DNA from: Gracilaria domingensis
Lineage: Eukaryota; Rhodophyta; Florideophyceae; Gracilariales; Gracilariaceae
Length of the DNA: 27,624 nucleotides
NCBI GenBank assembly: GCA_022539475.1
Contig: VCMS01000461.1
Location: 23,942-51,565, forward strand
Direction of reading: 5' to 3'
Shown here: in pieces, positions 11,082 to 21,119 of the stretch
How positions within the stretch are numbered: position 1 is the stretch's first letter
How the letters are laid out: the number at the start of each line of letters is the position of its first letter
The notes under the pieces: model-generated
Databases searched by the model: none
What the model saw: the letters and a program-made list of their open reading frames with translations, nothing else
What the model was told of the DNA's origin: nothing
Position numbers and translations under genes: made by a program

Positions 11082-12050
11082 AGAAGTACATCATGCTGTG
11101 TTTTGGCATACTGCGTATCAGGGTCAGAAGCTTCTCAACGAGGCGGTAGGAGAGGGGGAGGTTGATGATGGGAACATATGGGCAGAGGCAGTGAAGAACG
11201 ACTCCGCCGCGTATATATATTTTGTGAACAAGAAGGCTGAGCTTCAGGAGAGAGGTTTCTGTATTTTGGAAGGCTTTGCTTGTGACAACGACCTTTTGAA
11301 GATGGCTGAAAGTCCCAGCAAGCTCATCGATGGGGATGTAAGCGTCAAGTTATTGGACTTCTTCAAAAAAAGTTTCGAAGAAGCCCCATACCTCAGGGTA
11401 CCAGAGAATCGAACTACATGGATTTCTATAATCAAGGCGGACAATGGGAGGTATATGAAGACGAGAAGAGGTATAGTGGACGAGCTGGAGAAAAGACCGG
11501 AGACGCATTTGCTTGTCAAGAAGAGGGCTATGTTAGATGCTCGGCTTGGTCAGATATGTACGGCGTTGGGGCTACAAGACAACAAGCAACCAAATGAGAA
11601 AATGTATGCACCGAAGACTGCAGGGAGGATCTTATGCACCGGTGTGGCTTGCCAGCGACGCAACTACATACCGACTTCGAGACCTTGACAAACGAAGACA
11701 AGCTAGAAGGGAAGAACCCGGCGTACTTTGTGATGGTCTCCGGAACTGTGTCGTTTACACTTTGGATGTGTGAAGGATCCCACAGTTTCTCTGCTGTAAC
11801 AGCAAAGGCATTTGAACGGTTGGCACGAGGAATGGTTGTGAGAAAGTTCTTTGTCCTACCTTTGTCTGTGTCGATTGGGAGGGGGAATGTATTTCATGCC
11901 GGTGCGGGCACTAAAGATGGAAAATTTCCGGAAAACCCACTCCTTCGCTACCATATGTATATGGTACCAGAGAAGTACAGTTTGCCGGATGCAGTTCATC
12001 TGAATAACCATTTTCGACCGACTTTTGTAGAAGAAGACGACCTCATGTGA
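11059..12050 (+). pseudogene. Fe(II)/2-oxoglutarate dioxygenase-like domain, one frameshift
   Basis: Enzymes of this fold use Fe(II) and 2-oxoglutarate to hydroxylate proteins, nucleic acids or small molecules. The N-terminal part (11059 to about 11650) includes LQERGFCILEGFACD, the usual opening of the fold. A one-base loss near 11645-11655 shifts the frame into LPATQLHTDFETL. There the H-x-D iron ligands are His 11667-11669 and Asp 11673-11675. The distal iron ligand is the His of NVFHAGAG (11895-11897), and the 2-oxoglutarate-binding Arg is that of LRYHMYMVP (11946-11948). About 76 residues separate the two histidines, within the family range. The HAGA...R-x-H pattern is common in algal and protist oxygenases, but the substrate cannot be deduced. 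A TGA at 12048-12050 ends the domain. The frame then runs through an acidic tail with a TAG at 12090-12092 to TGA 12246-12248. TET/JBP- or AlkB-like action on DNA is a possibility, not shown. Confidence 0.68.
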
Positions 12051-12248
12051 ATGAAGGAAAACACAGGTGGTCCTGCGGTGGACATAGAATAGGTGGAGGA
12101 TGGGGATGACGAGGACAAAGAGGATGAGTTGATGGTCGAGGAAGGTGACAGCGACCAAGAAGACGAGAACTATGAACCGCAGGGGATGGAGGAGGGGACA
12201 GTGAATGGAAAGGAGAACTCAACGAGCCATGAATTTATGAATTTATGA
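12051..12248 (+). pseudogene. Acidic tail in frame with the dioxygenase
   Basis: This stretch follows the TGA at 12048-12050 in the same phase and is dominated by Asp/Glu (VEDGDDEDKEDELMVEEGD). It holds one in-frame TAG (12090-12092) and ends at TGA 12246-12248. It is either the original C-terminal tail of the dioxygenase gene, cut off by a CGA-to-TGA-type change, or an untranslated 3' region. The acidic composition supports the first reading. Sequence after 12250 becomes AT-rich and looks like a 3' flank. Confidence 0.4.
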
Positions 12249-12464
12249 TATTGCAGTTGACGAGTGGATATCTGGAGATGACGTCACCATGTTTTGTTGT
12301 TGTTGAAGATATTGATTGTTGTTTTGCGTAAAACCTATGTCACAAGTGCTATATATATGTTCTTATGTTTCCACAAAGGGACTTCATTAAGAAAGAGTTA
12401 CATGTTTGTTCTTTATCTATGTACTACTAATAATTATCGTAGCTCTAAATTATTTCTCCAATAG

Positions 12465-13131
12465 ATGACGAGTCTGGGCTCTAGGATGCTCTCCGAGTGC
12501 ACACAAGTACCTCTTGAGGTTGACCCGTGGTTTGTGCTGGACGATACCCGCACACACAAGAAATGCAACGAATAAGGTGTTTGTAAGAAGGGGGGGATGC
12601 CTCTGTACGTACGAAAGGCTGATGGTTCTAGCGACTAAGAAAGCGTGTGGGCGAAGAATACTGGTACCACTCTGTTCAAAAACATTCTGATAGAGAGCAA
12701 TACATCATGGAAAAAGAGAGCCTTTCTGAAGGAGTGTGGGACACAACGGATGTAGAGACAGAGCCTTTCCCATCGAGTTCCTACGCGGTGCGAGAGCGGT
12801 ACAATGTTGTTAAAGGTGTTGCCTGTAGACTAGAAGATAGAGAGTGCGTTCATGACGATAGTGAATAGTTCGAATAGAAATCCACCTGGAAAAAACTCTA
12901 TAGAGGCTGGTCTTACAGAATATATAAGATTGGAGGGGGATGGACGGAGTTGATAGGTGACGAAGATGGAGAGATTGAGAGCGAAAAGGCCACCGACCGC
13001 TATACCCAAGAATTTTTTTCCTCAATATGGAGGAGGTGCTCGTCATGTGAGAAGGAATTATCGGTCCGAGAGCTAGGGTACCGTATCATGCGGCATGCAG
13101 GGAAAAGGCGAGGTCGAAGAGAATAATGTGT
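12465..13131 (+). pseudogene. Broken plus-strand gene of unknown function
   Basis: ATG 12465 opens 36 codons (MLSECTQVPLEVDPWFVLDD region) to TAA 12573-12575. Coding-like sequence resumes in another frame at about 12647 and stays in phase for about 160 codons, interrupted by TAG 12866-12868 and a second TAG two codons later. The last part contains STWKKLYRGWSYRIYKIGGG, then a Cys pair (RRCSSCEKEL), and ends in a basic KRRGRRE tail at about 13130. The interruptions fit CAG-to-TAG changes. No domain is recognised. It converges on, and slightly overlaps, the minus-strand frame at 13682-13086. Confidence 0.35.
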
Positions 13132-13682
13132 AACATGGTTTCCAGAATGCTATAGAAAATGGTGAAATCCAGCTGAGCATGGCAAGAAGAGCGCTTGAAT
13201 AGAAACGCTTGGGCCAAGACGGGCTTGATGATACCGTAAAGCGCGCCTCTGGCTACCGTTAACAATGAAGCAAATAACACCATTGAAGGTGGTGAAAGCA
13301 CGCTGAGAGGATTCCGACAGTAGAATCTTGACTGATAGATATAATTCGAAAGATCTGGTAGAGTTCGAATAGCGTGAGTAAAAGGTGGGTGCTCCAGAAT
13401 ACTTTCGTGACGGGTTGTGTCATGTAGTATTTCATAGAACTGATTGAGCTCATTCTGCAGTGCGGGAGTGATGAGAGTTTGCACCCCACGAATGTGAGCT
13501 TCTTCAGCATCGAGGTCGTACTGTAACTGAAGGCAATTGTTGAAAGTGATGTACGTTGCATGTGGGAAAGCATCCAGCTGGATACGTGCAGAACGCAGTC
13601 GATTGTTTAGCGGGATTTCCCGTACTTGGTGTGTATTGCGAAAGACCATTGCGGAACAGTTTCGTTTTCGAATTCGTACCAA
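13086..13682 (-). CDS. Hypothetical protein, 198 residues, intact frame
   Basis: This frame is uninterrupted for 198 codons, one of the few such in the left half. An internal ATG lies 11 codons after the nominal TTG-type start, so the protein may be 187 residues. The first two thirds are mixed and soluble, with Asn/Gln/Leu-rich helices (LDAEEAHIRG, LQNELNQFYEIL). The last third is hydrophobic (GALYGIIKPVLAQAFLF and FTIFYSILETMLHIILF), possibly one or two membrane segments. No family is recognised. The plus strand opposite also shows coding-like patches between stops, so this could be an antisense shadow of a decayed plus-strand gene, at least in its C-terminal third. Confidence 0.35.
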   Translation of the reverse strand: MVRIRKRNCSAMVFRNTHQVREIPLNNRLRSARIQLDAFPHATYITFNNCLQLQYDLDAEEAHIRGVQTLITPALQNELNQFYEILHDTTRHESILEHPPFTHAIRTLPDLSNYIYQSRFYCRNPLSVLSPPSMVLFASLLTVARGALYGIIKPVLAQAFLFKRSSCHAQLDFTIFYSILETMLHIILFDLAFSLHAA

Positions 13683-14270
13683 AGGAGAGTAAAGGGGGCT
13701 TTGGATGGCTGTAGAGATGCGCTATATTTATTCGTTAGAACGTGGACTGTTTGTGAGTTACAATAAATAGGAAAACAGCTCTACTATTACGCTTCTTTAA
13801 AAGTCGAGGCTACTAACATGTAGAGAACATGGTTTTCATAACGATTGATTAGACTGGTTGCTTTTATACTATACTATGAAACGAGATAGTGATATAAGTA
13901 AGGCATAAGATACATGGATGATGAAAAATTGGTAACATGAAGAGGGAGACACGGTTGAAAACTCGGGAATTGGGCTAGAATTTATGAAATTATTTTTGAG
14001 AAACAACTTGTTTCACAGGGATAAGAACGGGTGCTACGCAGTGGTAGTGAATGCGCGTACATACATGACAGGGTTTTCGCGCCGTGATAAGTTCACGGAG
14101 CGCCTACGCACGAATAGAATTTCGTCTTCTCCCGTTTCGGATACCTTCCTTTTCGGTCCCTTCCGTTTCCGTTCCCCTCCGTTCCCGTTCCCGTTCCCGT
14201 TCCCGTTCCCTCCCTTCCCGTTTCCCTTCCCTCCTTCCTGCTATACGTTCCCGCTCATTGAAATCTGATC
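13683..14270. other. Intergenic stretch, AT-moderate, ending in a pyrimidine-rich tract
   Basis: I see no supportable gene here. It is AT-leaning to about 14000. From about 14140 it turns into a C/T-rich tract dominated by TTCCG and GTTCCC words directly upstream of ATG 14271. The tract could be a promoter/5' leader element or simple-sequence expansion. Confidence 0.4.
14181..14210 (+). repeat. GTTCCC hexanucleotide microsatellite (5 perfect copies)
   Basis: Five exact GTTCCC units lie inside a longer degenerate TTCCG/TTCCC tract (about 14150-14250), about 60 bp before ATG 14271. Such tracts vary in length by slippage. Position upstream of a start codon suggests a possible effect on the leader or promoter. 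Confidence 0.9.
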
Positions 14271-15096
14271 ATGAGCGGCAACTCTCATTCGAACGTGAAG
14301 TGGTCGTGGGATCCCAGCGATGGGGAAAGGTCGCATAAGATGATTAAGAGAATTTTTGCGGAGAAAGATGAAGAGGAGGACAAGGATGAGCTGGACTGGT
14401 GGTCGATGGCGATATTGGCGTGCGCAGGGGCGATGGGACCCGCATTGGTGAAGACGTGCGTCCACAGACGAAGAAGGTCACAGGATTTGTTGCTAGGGAG
14501 CTAAGGGGATTGAAGGATGGGCAAAACCAGTTGATGGGTCGAGTGCAGGGGCTGGAGGGGAAGCTGAAGGAACTCAGTGAGAAGCGGGAGGATGTACGTC
14601 AAGTCAGAGGTACTCCAGTGACTCCTGCGCTGAGGATTTTGAACGGTGTCGGGGTCGTGGTCGGGGTCGATGGGTCTAGTGTGGATGCAGATGAGGATAC
14701 GAGGGACTTTGTGCCGGCTACGGAGAGTTTGGGTGAGGATGAAACGGTTGCGGGTAATGAAGGAAAGAAGAGGGGCCGAAAGAGGAAGTACGGGGAGAAG
14801 AGGCCAATCGTGGCCAGGAAGCTAGAGGTGGAGGAGGATGAAGTGAGGCCGAAGCTTGCAAATGAGAAGAAGAAGAAGATGGAGAAAAAGAAGAAGACTA
14901 GGGTTGGGTTCAGGTGTGTTCCGAAGCCGGTGTGGAAGAGAACCAGCGTTGTGGGATATCAGGAGCGTGGAGCGGGGAGGATGTGGAGGAAGGGGAAAAG
15001 GAGGAGGAACGGGGCGATGATGTGGCGAAAGGGTTTGGGGCGTTGTTTTTCGCAGATGCGGAGATAGAGGAGGCTGGTGGCGGTGGACTGTTCTAA
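14271..15096 (+). pseudogene. Basic/coiled-coil nuclear-type protein gene with two frameshifts
   Basis: ATG 14271 opens a frame with an acidic stretch (AEKDEEEDKDELDWW) and a short hydrophobic run (MAILACAGAMGPALV). A one-base loss near 14460 shifts it into a heptad-like helix (LRGLKDGQNQLMGRVQGLEG) and then a nuclear-localisation or AT-hook-like patch (KKRGRKRKYGEKRP, about 14765-14810). Next comes a lysine run (KKKKMEKKKKTR). A second one-base loss at about 14920-14990 leads into an acidic C-terminus ending GALFFADAEIEEAGGGGLF before TAA 15094-15096. All three parts are needed for a sensible protein of about 275 residues, so I treat the shifts as damage or sequence error. No family is recognised. 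A DNA- or chromatin-binding role is inferred from the basic patch only. Confidence 0.45.
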
Positions 15097-18000
15097 GTAG
15101 GATGCAACTTGAAGTGGTATGGGGGTGGCGAGATGCATGCGCGCGGTTCCATAAGGTGAATGTTGTACTAGGTATTCGTAGTAATGATGACTATTCTAGA
15201 GTATTTGCAGCAAAATAGCGAACGTAAATATGGCGGCACAGGTGGACATCACAAGATGTCCTCACACGACAACAAATAATACGTCTGATACTTTCATTTC
15301 GTGAACATATACTAGCAGACGTGGCGTACGTCAACTGTTCTGCATTGAATGGAGAAAAAGCCCTAGTACATGAAAGCGTAGCATACAAAAAATTGAAATT
15401 AATTGCTTGCACATAGCCCTATGTGGTGCAAACCCAGGACGGGTGAAACACGCACAGGATGTCCGAAGTCCTGCTCCTTAGGGGATGGTAACTCGCTGGA
15501 CGAGCTTCTGTTGACACCGGGGACCTGGGTGTAAGACCAGTAGTGTACTGAGGAAACCCTACAGAGGTGAATGCAGAAAGTCCAATATCAGGACAATCAC
15601 CAGCCAAGAACGGTGTAGAAGCGAGGAATACCCGAAAAGGGGTGAGCCAGACACTTCGGAAGGAGGCGTAGCCCAAGAAATAAGGGACAGAGAGATACGT
15701 CCAAAGTGGAGACGCGGGCCGTGCACACGCAGGCAACAGGCCCGACGTCGGGGAAAAGACACGAAAAGAAACAAGAAAGAACCCAATACTGGGGCGGAGA
15801 TCTGTCCTGCAATCAGGAAGTAATAGAAATAGTAGAAGTCAATACGACACGGTATATACAGATTCCTTAGGCGTCCCAAGGAGAGTGCGCGTACTTATAC
15901 CTCTTGAGATGACCCTCTGGGCGGAGTAGTACACCGGCAAGGGCAGTAGCGCCTAGAGCCCACACTCAAGATGAGTCTCGAGTGCCCTCTGATCAGAGTG
16001 GCAGTTCTCAAGGAGAGGCTTGGTTACTTTACCATCAGGTGGTGTTTAGCCGCCTCTGCACCTCTAAGTACCCCAGGTGCATAGTCGGTTGACTGATTAC
16101 GATAGTGCACACCCGTACGGGTGGTACACGTACGCAACGCCACTGTCAGGGTGCAGAAAATAAAGACAAACTACAATATTCCCCAAAATACCCCATTGGT
16201 GCACTAGCCATCCACCTCCATGTGTCCACGCCCGACCAGGGCCCTTGGCATATGCACGCCCCTATAGGGGTGCTACGTAAGATTAAAGTAACCAACGGTT
16301 GAAGACTTCCATAGGGATGCATCTCATAATGTCAAGTGCCACGTGCACGGGCGCATCGCTCATGTATGAAGAGCTTCTTCGTCAAACACCCTCAGAATCG
16401 GGTTTGCTCCACATTGCTTAGTAAATGTTAATTCTAAATTAATGAAAATAAACTAATTAGTCCTTGCAATGCACGCGCATGCAAGCTCCACGTGTTGCAG
16501 TATACACACGTGCTGAGAGACCCGTGAGGTCACCACTCGGTCGGGGAGAGCCCCCGTTGATCGGGCGTGCTATACTACACTCAGATCTTGTGCTTAACGG
16601 ATAAGCGGACTGTTCCCACTGTTTGAACTGCTTTAAGGAAAAAAACGATGATGCGCCATAGTCCCCATTTCAGTAACGAAATCGGAACTTGCTGGATGCA
16701 AATGCAGCGGTAACCTCACCAAAGTGCACTTTTTCGGGTCTGGTACGCCCTAATCTTCAAAGTGAGAGCAACAAATAAAATCCGGAAGCTTCGAACATGC
16801 AAGTCGTCCACGTTCGTCTTCGTAATAATTATTCTTGCCAACCTTACATATCCAGTTTGAAGTTCTCTTCTGTGGGTTTGAAGCTTTGAGGAGGGCCGCG
16901 AGCTGATGTATACTTGATGCGAAGATAATGTGGCTTCAAAAATAGGAGAATGACTTTGGAGCGAAGAAAAAGATTTTGTGAAGCCAAAAGTTTTTCATAA
17001 GCATATATGCCATTCCTGCGACCAAAATAAAAGCTTTCCTTGGAGGTTCGAATCTTATAGTTATGTAGCTCAAGGAATTGACCAAGAATAATATTTTGTT
17101 AATTATGCCTTTTGAAAGAAGACCTAATATCAATGTTATAACAAACATAAGATTCTCTGTGTTGAAAAGGTTTTGAGAAGGCAGATTCAGAAATAAAAGG
17201 AAACGTGCCAACCTAATTGCCAGTCAAAGCTTTGGTAGAACTTGTGAGACCTGAGTTCTAAATTCCGTCGTGGACCTTTCGTCAAAACGCTACAATGGTT
17301 GAGAAACATTTTATACTAGAGAATGAGAATGTTGTTCTCGATACTTGTACTCGCTCTCCAAATAGGTAGACGGTACGACTTTGAGGCTGCTTTTGGCCTT
17401 TTTAAGTAGAGGGAGCTTTTGACCATTGTATTCTCTGTAACATTCTATTTGTCAAGACTATTGAATGAGGATAACTACGACTCAGCCGTCGGGATGTGAC
17501 TTGGTGGCACATTTACCGACTTGTACTGCTTGAGCGTGATGTGTTAAGATATCTTATAGTGCCCTTACACTCTATCAAAGAGAAATTCTTACAAGTTTTG
17601 ACTCTGAAAGCTTACAGTCTCTGTTATCCGCAATTTGACTTCATTCATTGAGAAGAAAGAAGAAAAACGGCCACTTTTTCGATGAATTGGATTTCGGACA
17701 AAACGAAGATTTGAGAGATGGTGAATATACTATCAGATCCGAATCGAACAATGCCTAACCTTTATCAAAATTGTAACGCGATGAACGAGTTCTTTTTTAG
17801 TAGTTTTTAGTACAATCACAGAACTGTTTTTCAGGCTATAGTTTTATGTTTTCTGTATTGAAACTTGCAACGGTCTGTTGTAAACTTGGTATCAATTAAA
17901 AACAGTAGAAAGGTCTCATAAAAAAAGTGTGATTTTTAAATGAGCGTTTTGCCTTTCAAAAACTTTTAACTTTTTGTGTGAAATCATACAGAACGGAAAA

Positions 18001-18339
18001 AACATAAAACAGTGTAAAATAACATATAATGTAATGCTGTTGAGTGCAAAGTACATTATCTTAATTCTGTAGTAAACAAAATAAACTGGTTATGTTTTTG
18101 GGAATATTTTCATTATGTTTTAGTATACATTATCGTATTTGTCATAGAACTAACATAAATGTTTACAAAATTGAGTAGAAAACTTGACATTTTGTATTAA
18201 ACAATAAATGAAACAAAAGCTTTGGATCATTGCAGAACAAAATATAATTTCATATTTTACTATTTGTCAGACAAGGTTTCTTACATTCATTAAGAAATGT
18301 ATAGAATTATTTATATGATTGTTTTCCCTGATATAAACA
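15097..18339. other. Long gene-free stretch, AT-rich in its second half
   Basis: I find no convincing gene in about 3.2 kb. Around 15550-15830 the plus strand has about 90 stop-free, Arg/Lys/Glu-rich codons, and the minus strand has similar-length frames. Neither shows a motif. At 16110-16123 there is a perfect 14-bp palindrome, CACCCGTACGGGTG, and near 16254-16275 an imperfect one around CCCCTATAGGGG. From about 16600 to 18335 the sequence is strongly AT-rich with poly-A/T runs, and the composition changes sharply to GC-rich at about 18340. A retroelement flank is conceivable for 15400-16600, but I found no second LTR copy, primer-binding site or pol motif. Confidence 0.5.
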
Positions 18340-19937
18340 TTGCGGTGTTCAGCAAACGCTGTTAAGCCGATGCTGCAGATGTTCATCAAGCTGTTGAGCG
18401 TGCCCATCTCGGGACGGCTGTGGCCTGTGACGGAGCAAGTGCTGGTGGTAACATCGAAAGCAATCTGTGCGGCGACGAGTATGCGGGAAGAGAGCTGCTA
18501 CTGCGCGAAGGCGCCGTTCGTGGCGGCGAGATTTGCGAGTGTGAGCATGGGGGCAGACGGGGCGCAGCTGAAGGAGGAGCTGAAGACGGCGTGTGAATGC
18601 GTGCTGCTGCTGGGGTGGCGGTACGCGCAGGATCAGGAGAAGGGCGGAAACGTGATGAAGCGGGTGATGACGGTGGTGAAGAACGTGGCGCTGTTCACGA
18701 GCGGCAGCAGTGGGCATGCGGTGAAGCACTACGTTGGGCTGATGCTGACGATGGGTGATCGGTTGTGCAGCAGTTCAAAGAATGGGGAGTATCTGCTTTG
18801 CCGCATGCTGACGTCAGAGTGCGCGTCGTTGGAGGCAGTGGCGGAGCATGTGGCTACCTTTGGGGGCGACAATGGCCTAGGCTGGAACGCAATGATGGAA
18901 GCGATCTGCACGCGACGTAAGGCGGTGCTCGCGCACGGCAGGAACGTTGGGGTGTGCGTGGAGTGGCTGTCGCAGAACGTGGTGAAGCAGCTGATGGTGA
19001 TGCGCAAGAGCGCGGACAGGACGCGGGCGACGAAGGTGAGCCGAGAGTTGCTGCGGGTGCAGGACTCGATCTTCTGCAGCGTGGCGATGAAGACGTTTGC
19101 AATGGTGGCGGACATTGGCGGCGAGCTGAGGCACAGGATCGAAGAGGGCGGCGAGGGCGCGTAGACAACGGGGTGACGGCGCTGCAGAAGTGGTGCGCGC
19201 ACGTGGAGGAGCTGGGGCAGTTTGGGCTGGAAGTGGTGGGGCAGATGGAGGCGCAGCGGCAGGAGTGCATGGCGAAGAAGCGGCATGTGGTTCTGGGCGG
19301 GCTGCTGCAGGTGCTCGAGGAGGTGCTGCGCGTGGGGCTGGCGGTGCGCAAGGCGTGCGGCGGCGCGCAGAGCGACTCGGTGGAGGCGCTGGTGATCGGC
19401 GTGATGCGCATTGCGCGCGTGCGCGAGCACGCGCCCGTGGACGTGCCCGCGGACGAGCACGAGAACGGCGCGTGGGCGCTGGCGGTGAAACAGCGCGCCG
19501 GCGCGATGGCGGCGCTGCTGAACTGCACGCGGTGGAGGGACGAGGCGCGGCCGCGCGGCGCGCACGACGCGGTGGAGTACACGGCGCGGCTGGCGCGGCA
19601 ATGCAGGCTGCTGCTGCAGGGGTGCAGCGGCGGCGGCGGCGGCGCACGCCGACGTGCGCTTCGCTTACGCGAGCTGCGCCGTGCGGGCGTTCGCGTGGCG
19701 CACGAGCGCTGGGCCGCGCGCGAGCTGCGCGCGCTGCGACGGCTGCTGCAGGCGGGCGGCGCCGAGCCGGTGGCGGCGGCGCAGCTCGCGGACGCGCTCG
19801 GGCGCAGCGCGCACGATTTTAAATTAAAAAATTTTGTTTTAAAGGAGCCGCGCGCACTCGCGTCGCGCTTTCCGAGTTGGAAATTCCAACTTGCATTGCG
19901 CGCTGAGCCACGCCACGCGCCACGGAGCGCGGAGTAG
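18340..19937 (+). pseudogene. Unrecognised all-helical protein gene with one frameshift
   Basis: A strongly GC3-biased frame runs from about 18340 to TAG 19162-19164. The frame used from about 19150 to 19813 continues the same kind of sequence after a one-base shift (GGELRHRIEEGGEG, then VDNGVTALQKWCAHVEEL). The product looks like stacked amphipathic helices rich in Leu, Ala, Val and Cys with no membrane segment, as in HEAT/TPR-like scaffolds, but I cannot place it in a family. The first in-frame codon after an upstream TAA is not an ATG. The first ATG is at about 18370, or an intron 3' end may lie near 18350 (TTCAG in a region following pyrimidines). The coding character ends at about 19813, where an AT-rich tract is embedded, and the remaining open codons look non-coding. 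Confidence 0.5.
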
Positions 19938-19976
19938 CATGCGCGCGAACCTGCGCGCGCGCTGCGAACAAAGCTT

Positions 19977-20003
19977 GCGCACTGTGCATGCTGCACAGTG
20001 CGC
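19977..20003. repeat. Perfect 12-bp inverted repeat with 3-nt loop
   Basis: GCGCACTGTGCA at 19977-19988 and TGCACAGTGCGC at 19992-20003 pair perfectly around TGC. It could form a cruciform or RNA hairpin. It lies just downstream of the helical-protein gene in non-coding sequence. Confidence 0.9.
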
Positions 20004-20250
20004 ATGCTGTGCTGGCTGCGCGCGTGCGGCGCGCCGCGGCTGCCGCCCGACGCCGCCACCGACACGCCGCGCGCCTGCGCCGTCGCGCCGCCGCTCAGGG
20101 CGCCGCGGCGCCGCCGTGACATCTACCTACTGCCGCTCGCACCCTGTCATGATGCCGCGCGGTTGACAGCGCGCCCTGCGCGCCCCAGCTGAGGCGCGCG
20201 CGCGCTGGCGGCCGCGCGCCGCCGCCCCTGCCGCCTTCTCACGCCCGCAT

Positions 20251-20310
20251 CTTTCAGCGCTGCTGCGGAGCTTTCGGCACTGCTGCGGATCTTTCGGCGC
20301 TGCTGCGGCT
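20251..20310 (+). repeat. 20-bp tandem repeat, three copies
   Basis: The three units are CTTTCAGCGCTGCTGCGGAG, CTTTCGGCACTGCTGCGGAT and CTTTCGGCGCTGCTGCGGCT, with two to four differences between copies. They lie in GC-rich, apparently non-coding DNA. This is ordinary minisatellite structure. Confidence 0.9.
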
Positions 20311-21119
20311 GCGCAGCGCGCGTGCGTCCGTTGCCGTGCTCTGATATCATACGCGCCGGCCCACCGGATCCGCCCGCAGCGCCTGCGCCCCGCGTCGGCA
20401 TTCGCCTGCCGCGTCCCTTCCGCCGCGGCCGACTGCGCTCGGCCGATGACTACGACTGGGGCCCCAGCTTGCCGCCGCTATCATGGACGAAGCCACCCCG
20501 ATCTTCGCGTGCCCGCACGACCGCACCGCACCTCCTCCGCCGCCGTCCCCACGCTCAAGCAGCAGGAACTCACCTCCTAAATCTGCACCTTCTCCCCGCG
20601 CTGCCTCATTTCTATCTACTTCGCCGTCACGCTTCTCTACATCCCATCGTGTGATGCTCCCGAAAAGCAGCATTGTACTTAGGGCCGCACAGAATCTTTG
20701 ATGATGTGCACATCCCGCTAATGTAACAAAGTAAAGGTTAGTGGCTGTCTGGCTTTTTCTAATTAAAAAGAAGGCCGCCGGACATGTCGCGGTGTCACAC
20801 AATCGGTAAAACGGAGCTACGAGGTACTTGAAGCATCTATGCAGAGTGACTTACTACCTTCTCTAGCGTGAGCTACAAGCAAACCAAAGTGACCAGGACT
20901 GATGTGGGCTTGTAGCTTTGCCTATTTGTTACAAATAAACCTCTTGCAATCAAATATTGCATTTACATAACTTCGTGACATCCGTCGCTTGACTTATTTG
21001 ATGTTACAAATTAAGCGGCGGAAAGAGAGTCCTGAGTTGCATAAGAGCAGCGTGCGACAACTTGTGCGCAAGCAATATTCGATTCATCCTCATACCTCCT
21101 TTGATTGGAAAAGCACAGT

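Larger units (their letters stand above)
19938..20988. other. GC-rich, CpG-rich stretch followed by the edge of an AT-rich island
   Basis: Several overlapping frames exist on both strands, but all are arginine/alanine/proline-rich products of the GC composition. A short plus frame from ATG 20483 (72 codons, Pro/Ser-rich) is the least implausible but has no motif. The stretch holds a perfect 12-bp inverted repeat (19977-20003) and a 20-bp triple repeat (20251-20310). From about 20740 the composition drops to AT-rich. Confidence 0.4.

Noticed and set aside
3236..12850. Reassigned genetic code (TAA/TAG read as Gln)
   Set aside because: Several in-frame TAGs sit where Gln would fit. However, the conserved ABCF3 and SPINDLY-like segments use only CAA/CAG for Gln, apart from one TAG in a weak upstream TPR segment, and in-frame TGAs and frameshifts also occur. 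Decay or sequence error explains all of these.
15400..16620. LTR retrotransposon or long terminal repeat
   Set aside because: The region has an LTR-like mixed composition and a basic frame near 15550-15830, but no second LTR, primer-binding site, zinc knuckle, or reverse transcriptase/integrase motif is present.
17042..17056. tRNA B-box-like GGTTCGAATC
   Set aside because: No A-box at the right distance and no cloverleaf pairing could be made around it.
16936..17211. Hydrophobic 91-codon minus frame
   Set aside because: It arises from the T-rich complement of an AT-rich stretch and has no partner segment or conserved motif.
18729..20122. Long minus-strand frames (up to 422 codons) opposite the helical-protein gene
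   Set aside because: They are Arg/Ala/Ser/Pro-rich antisense shadows of a GC3-biased plus-strand coding region.
20347..20802. Minus-strand 151-codon frame in GC-rich DNA
   Set aside because: The Gly/Ala/Arg-rich composition follows base composition; there is no motif, and a competing plus frame of equal quality exists.
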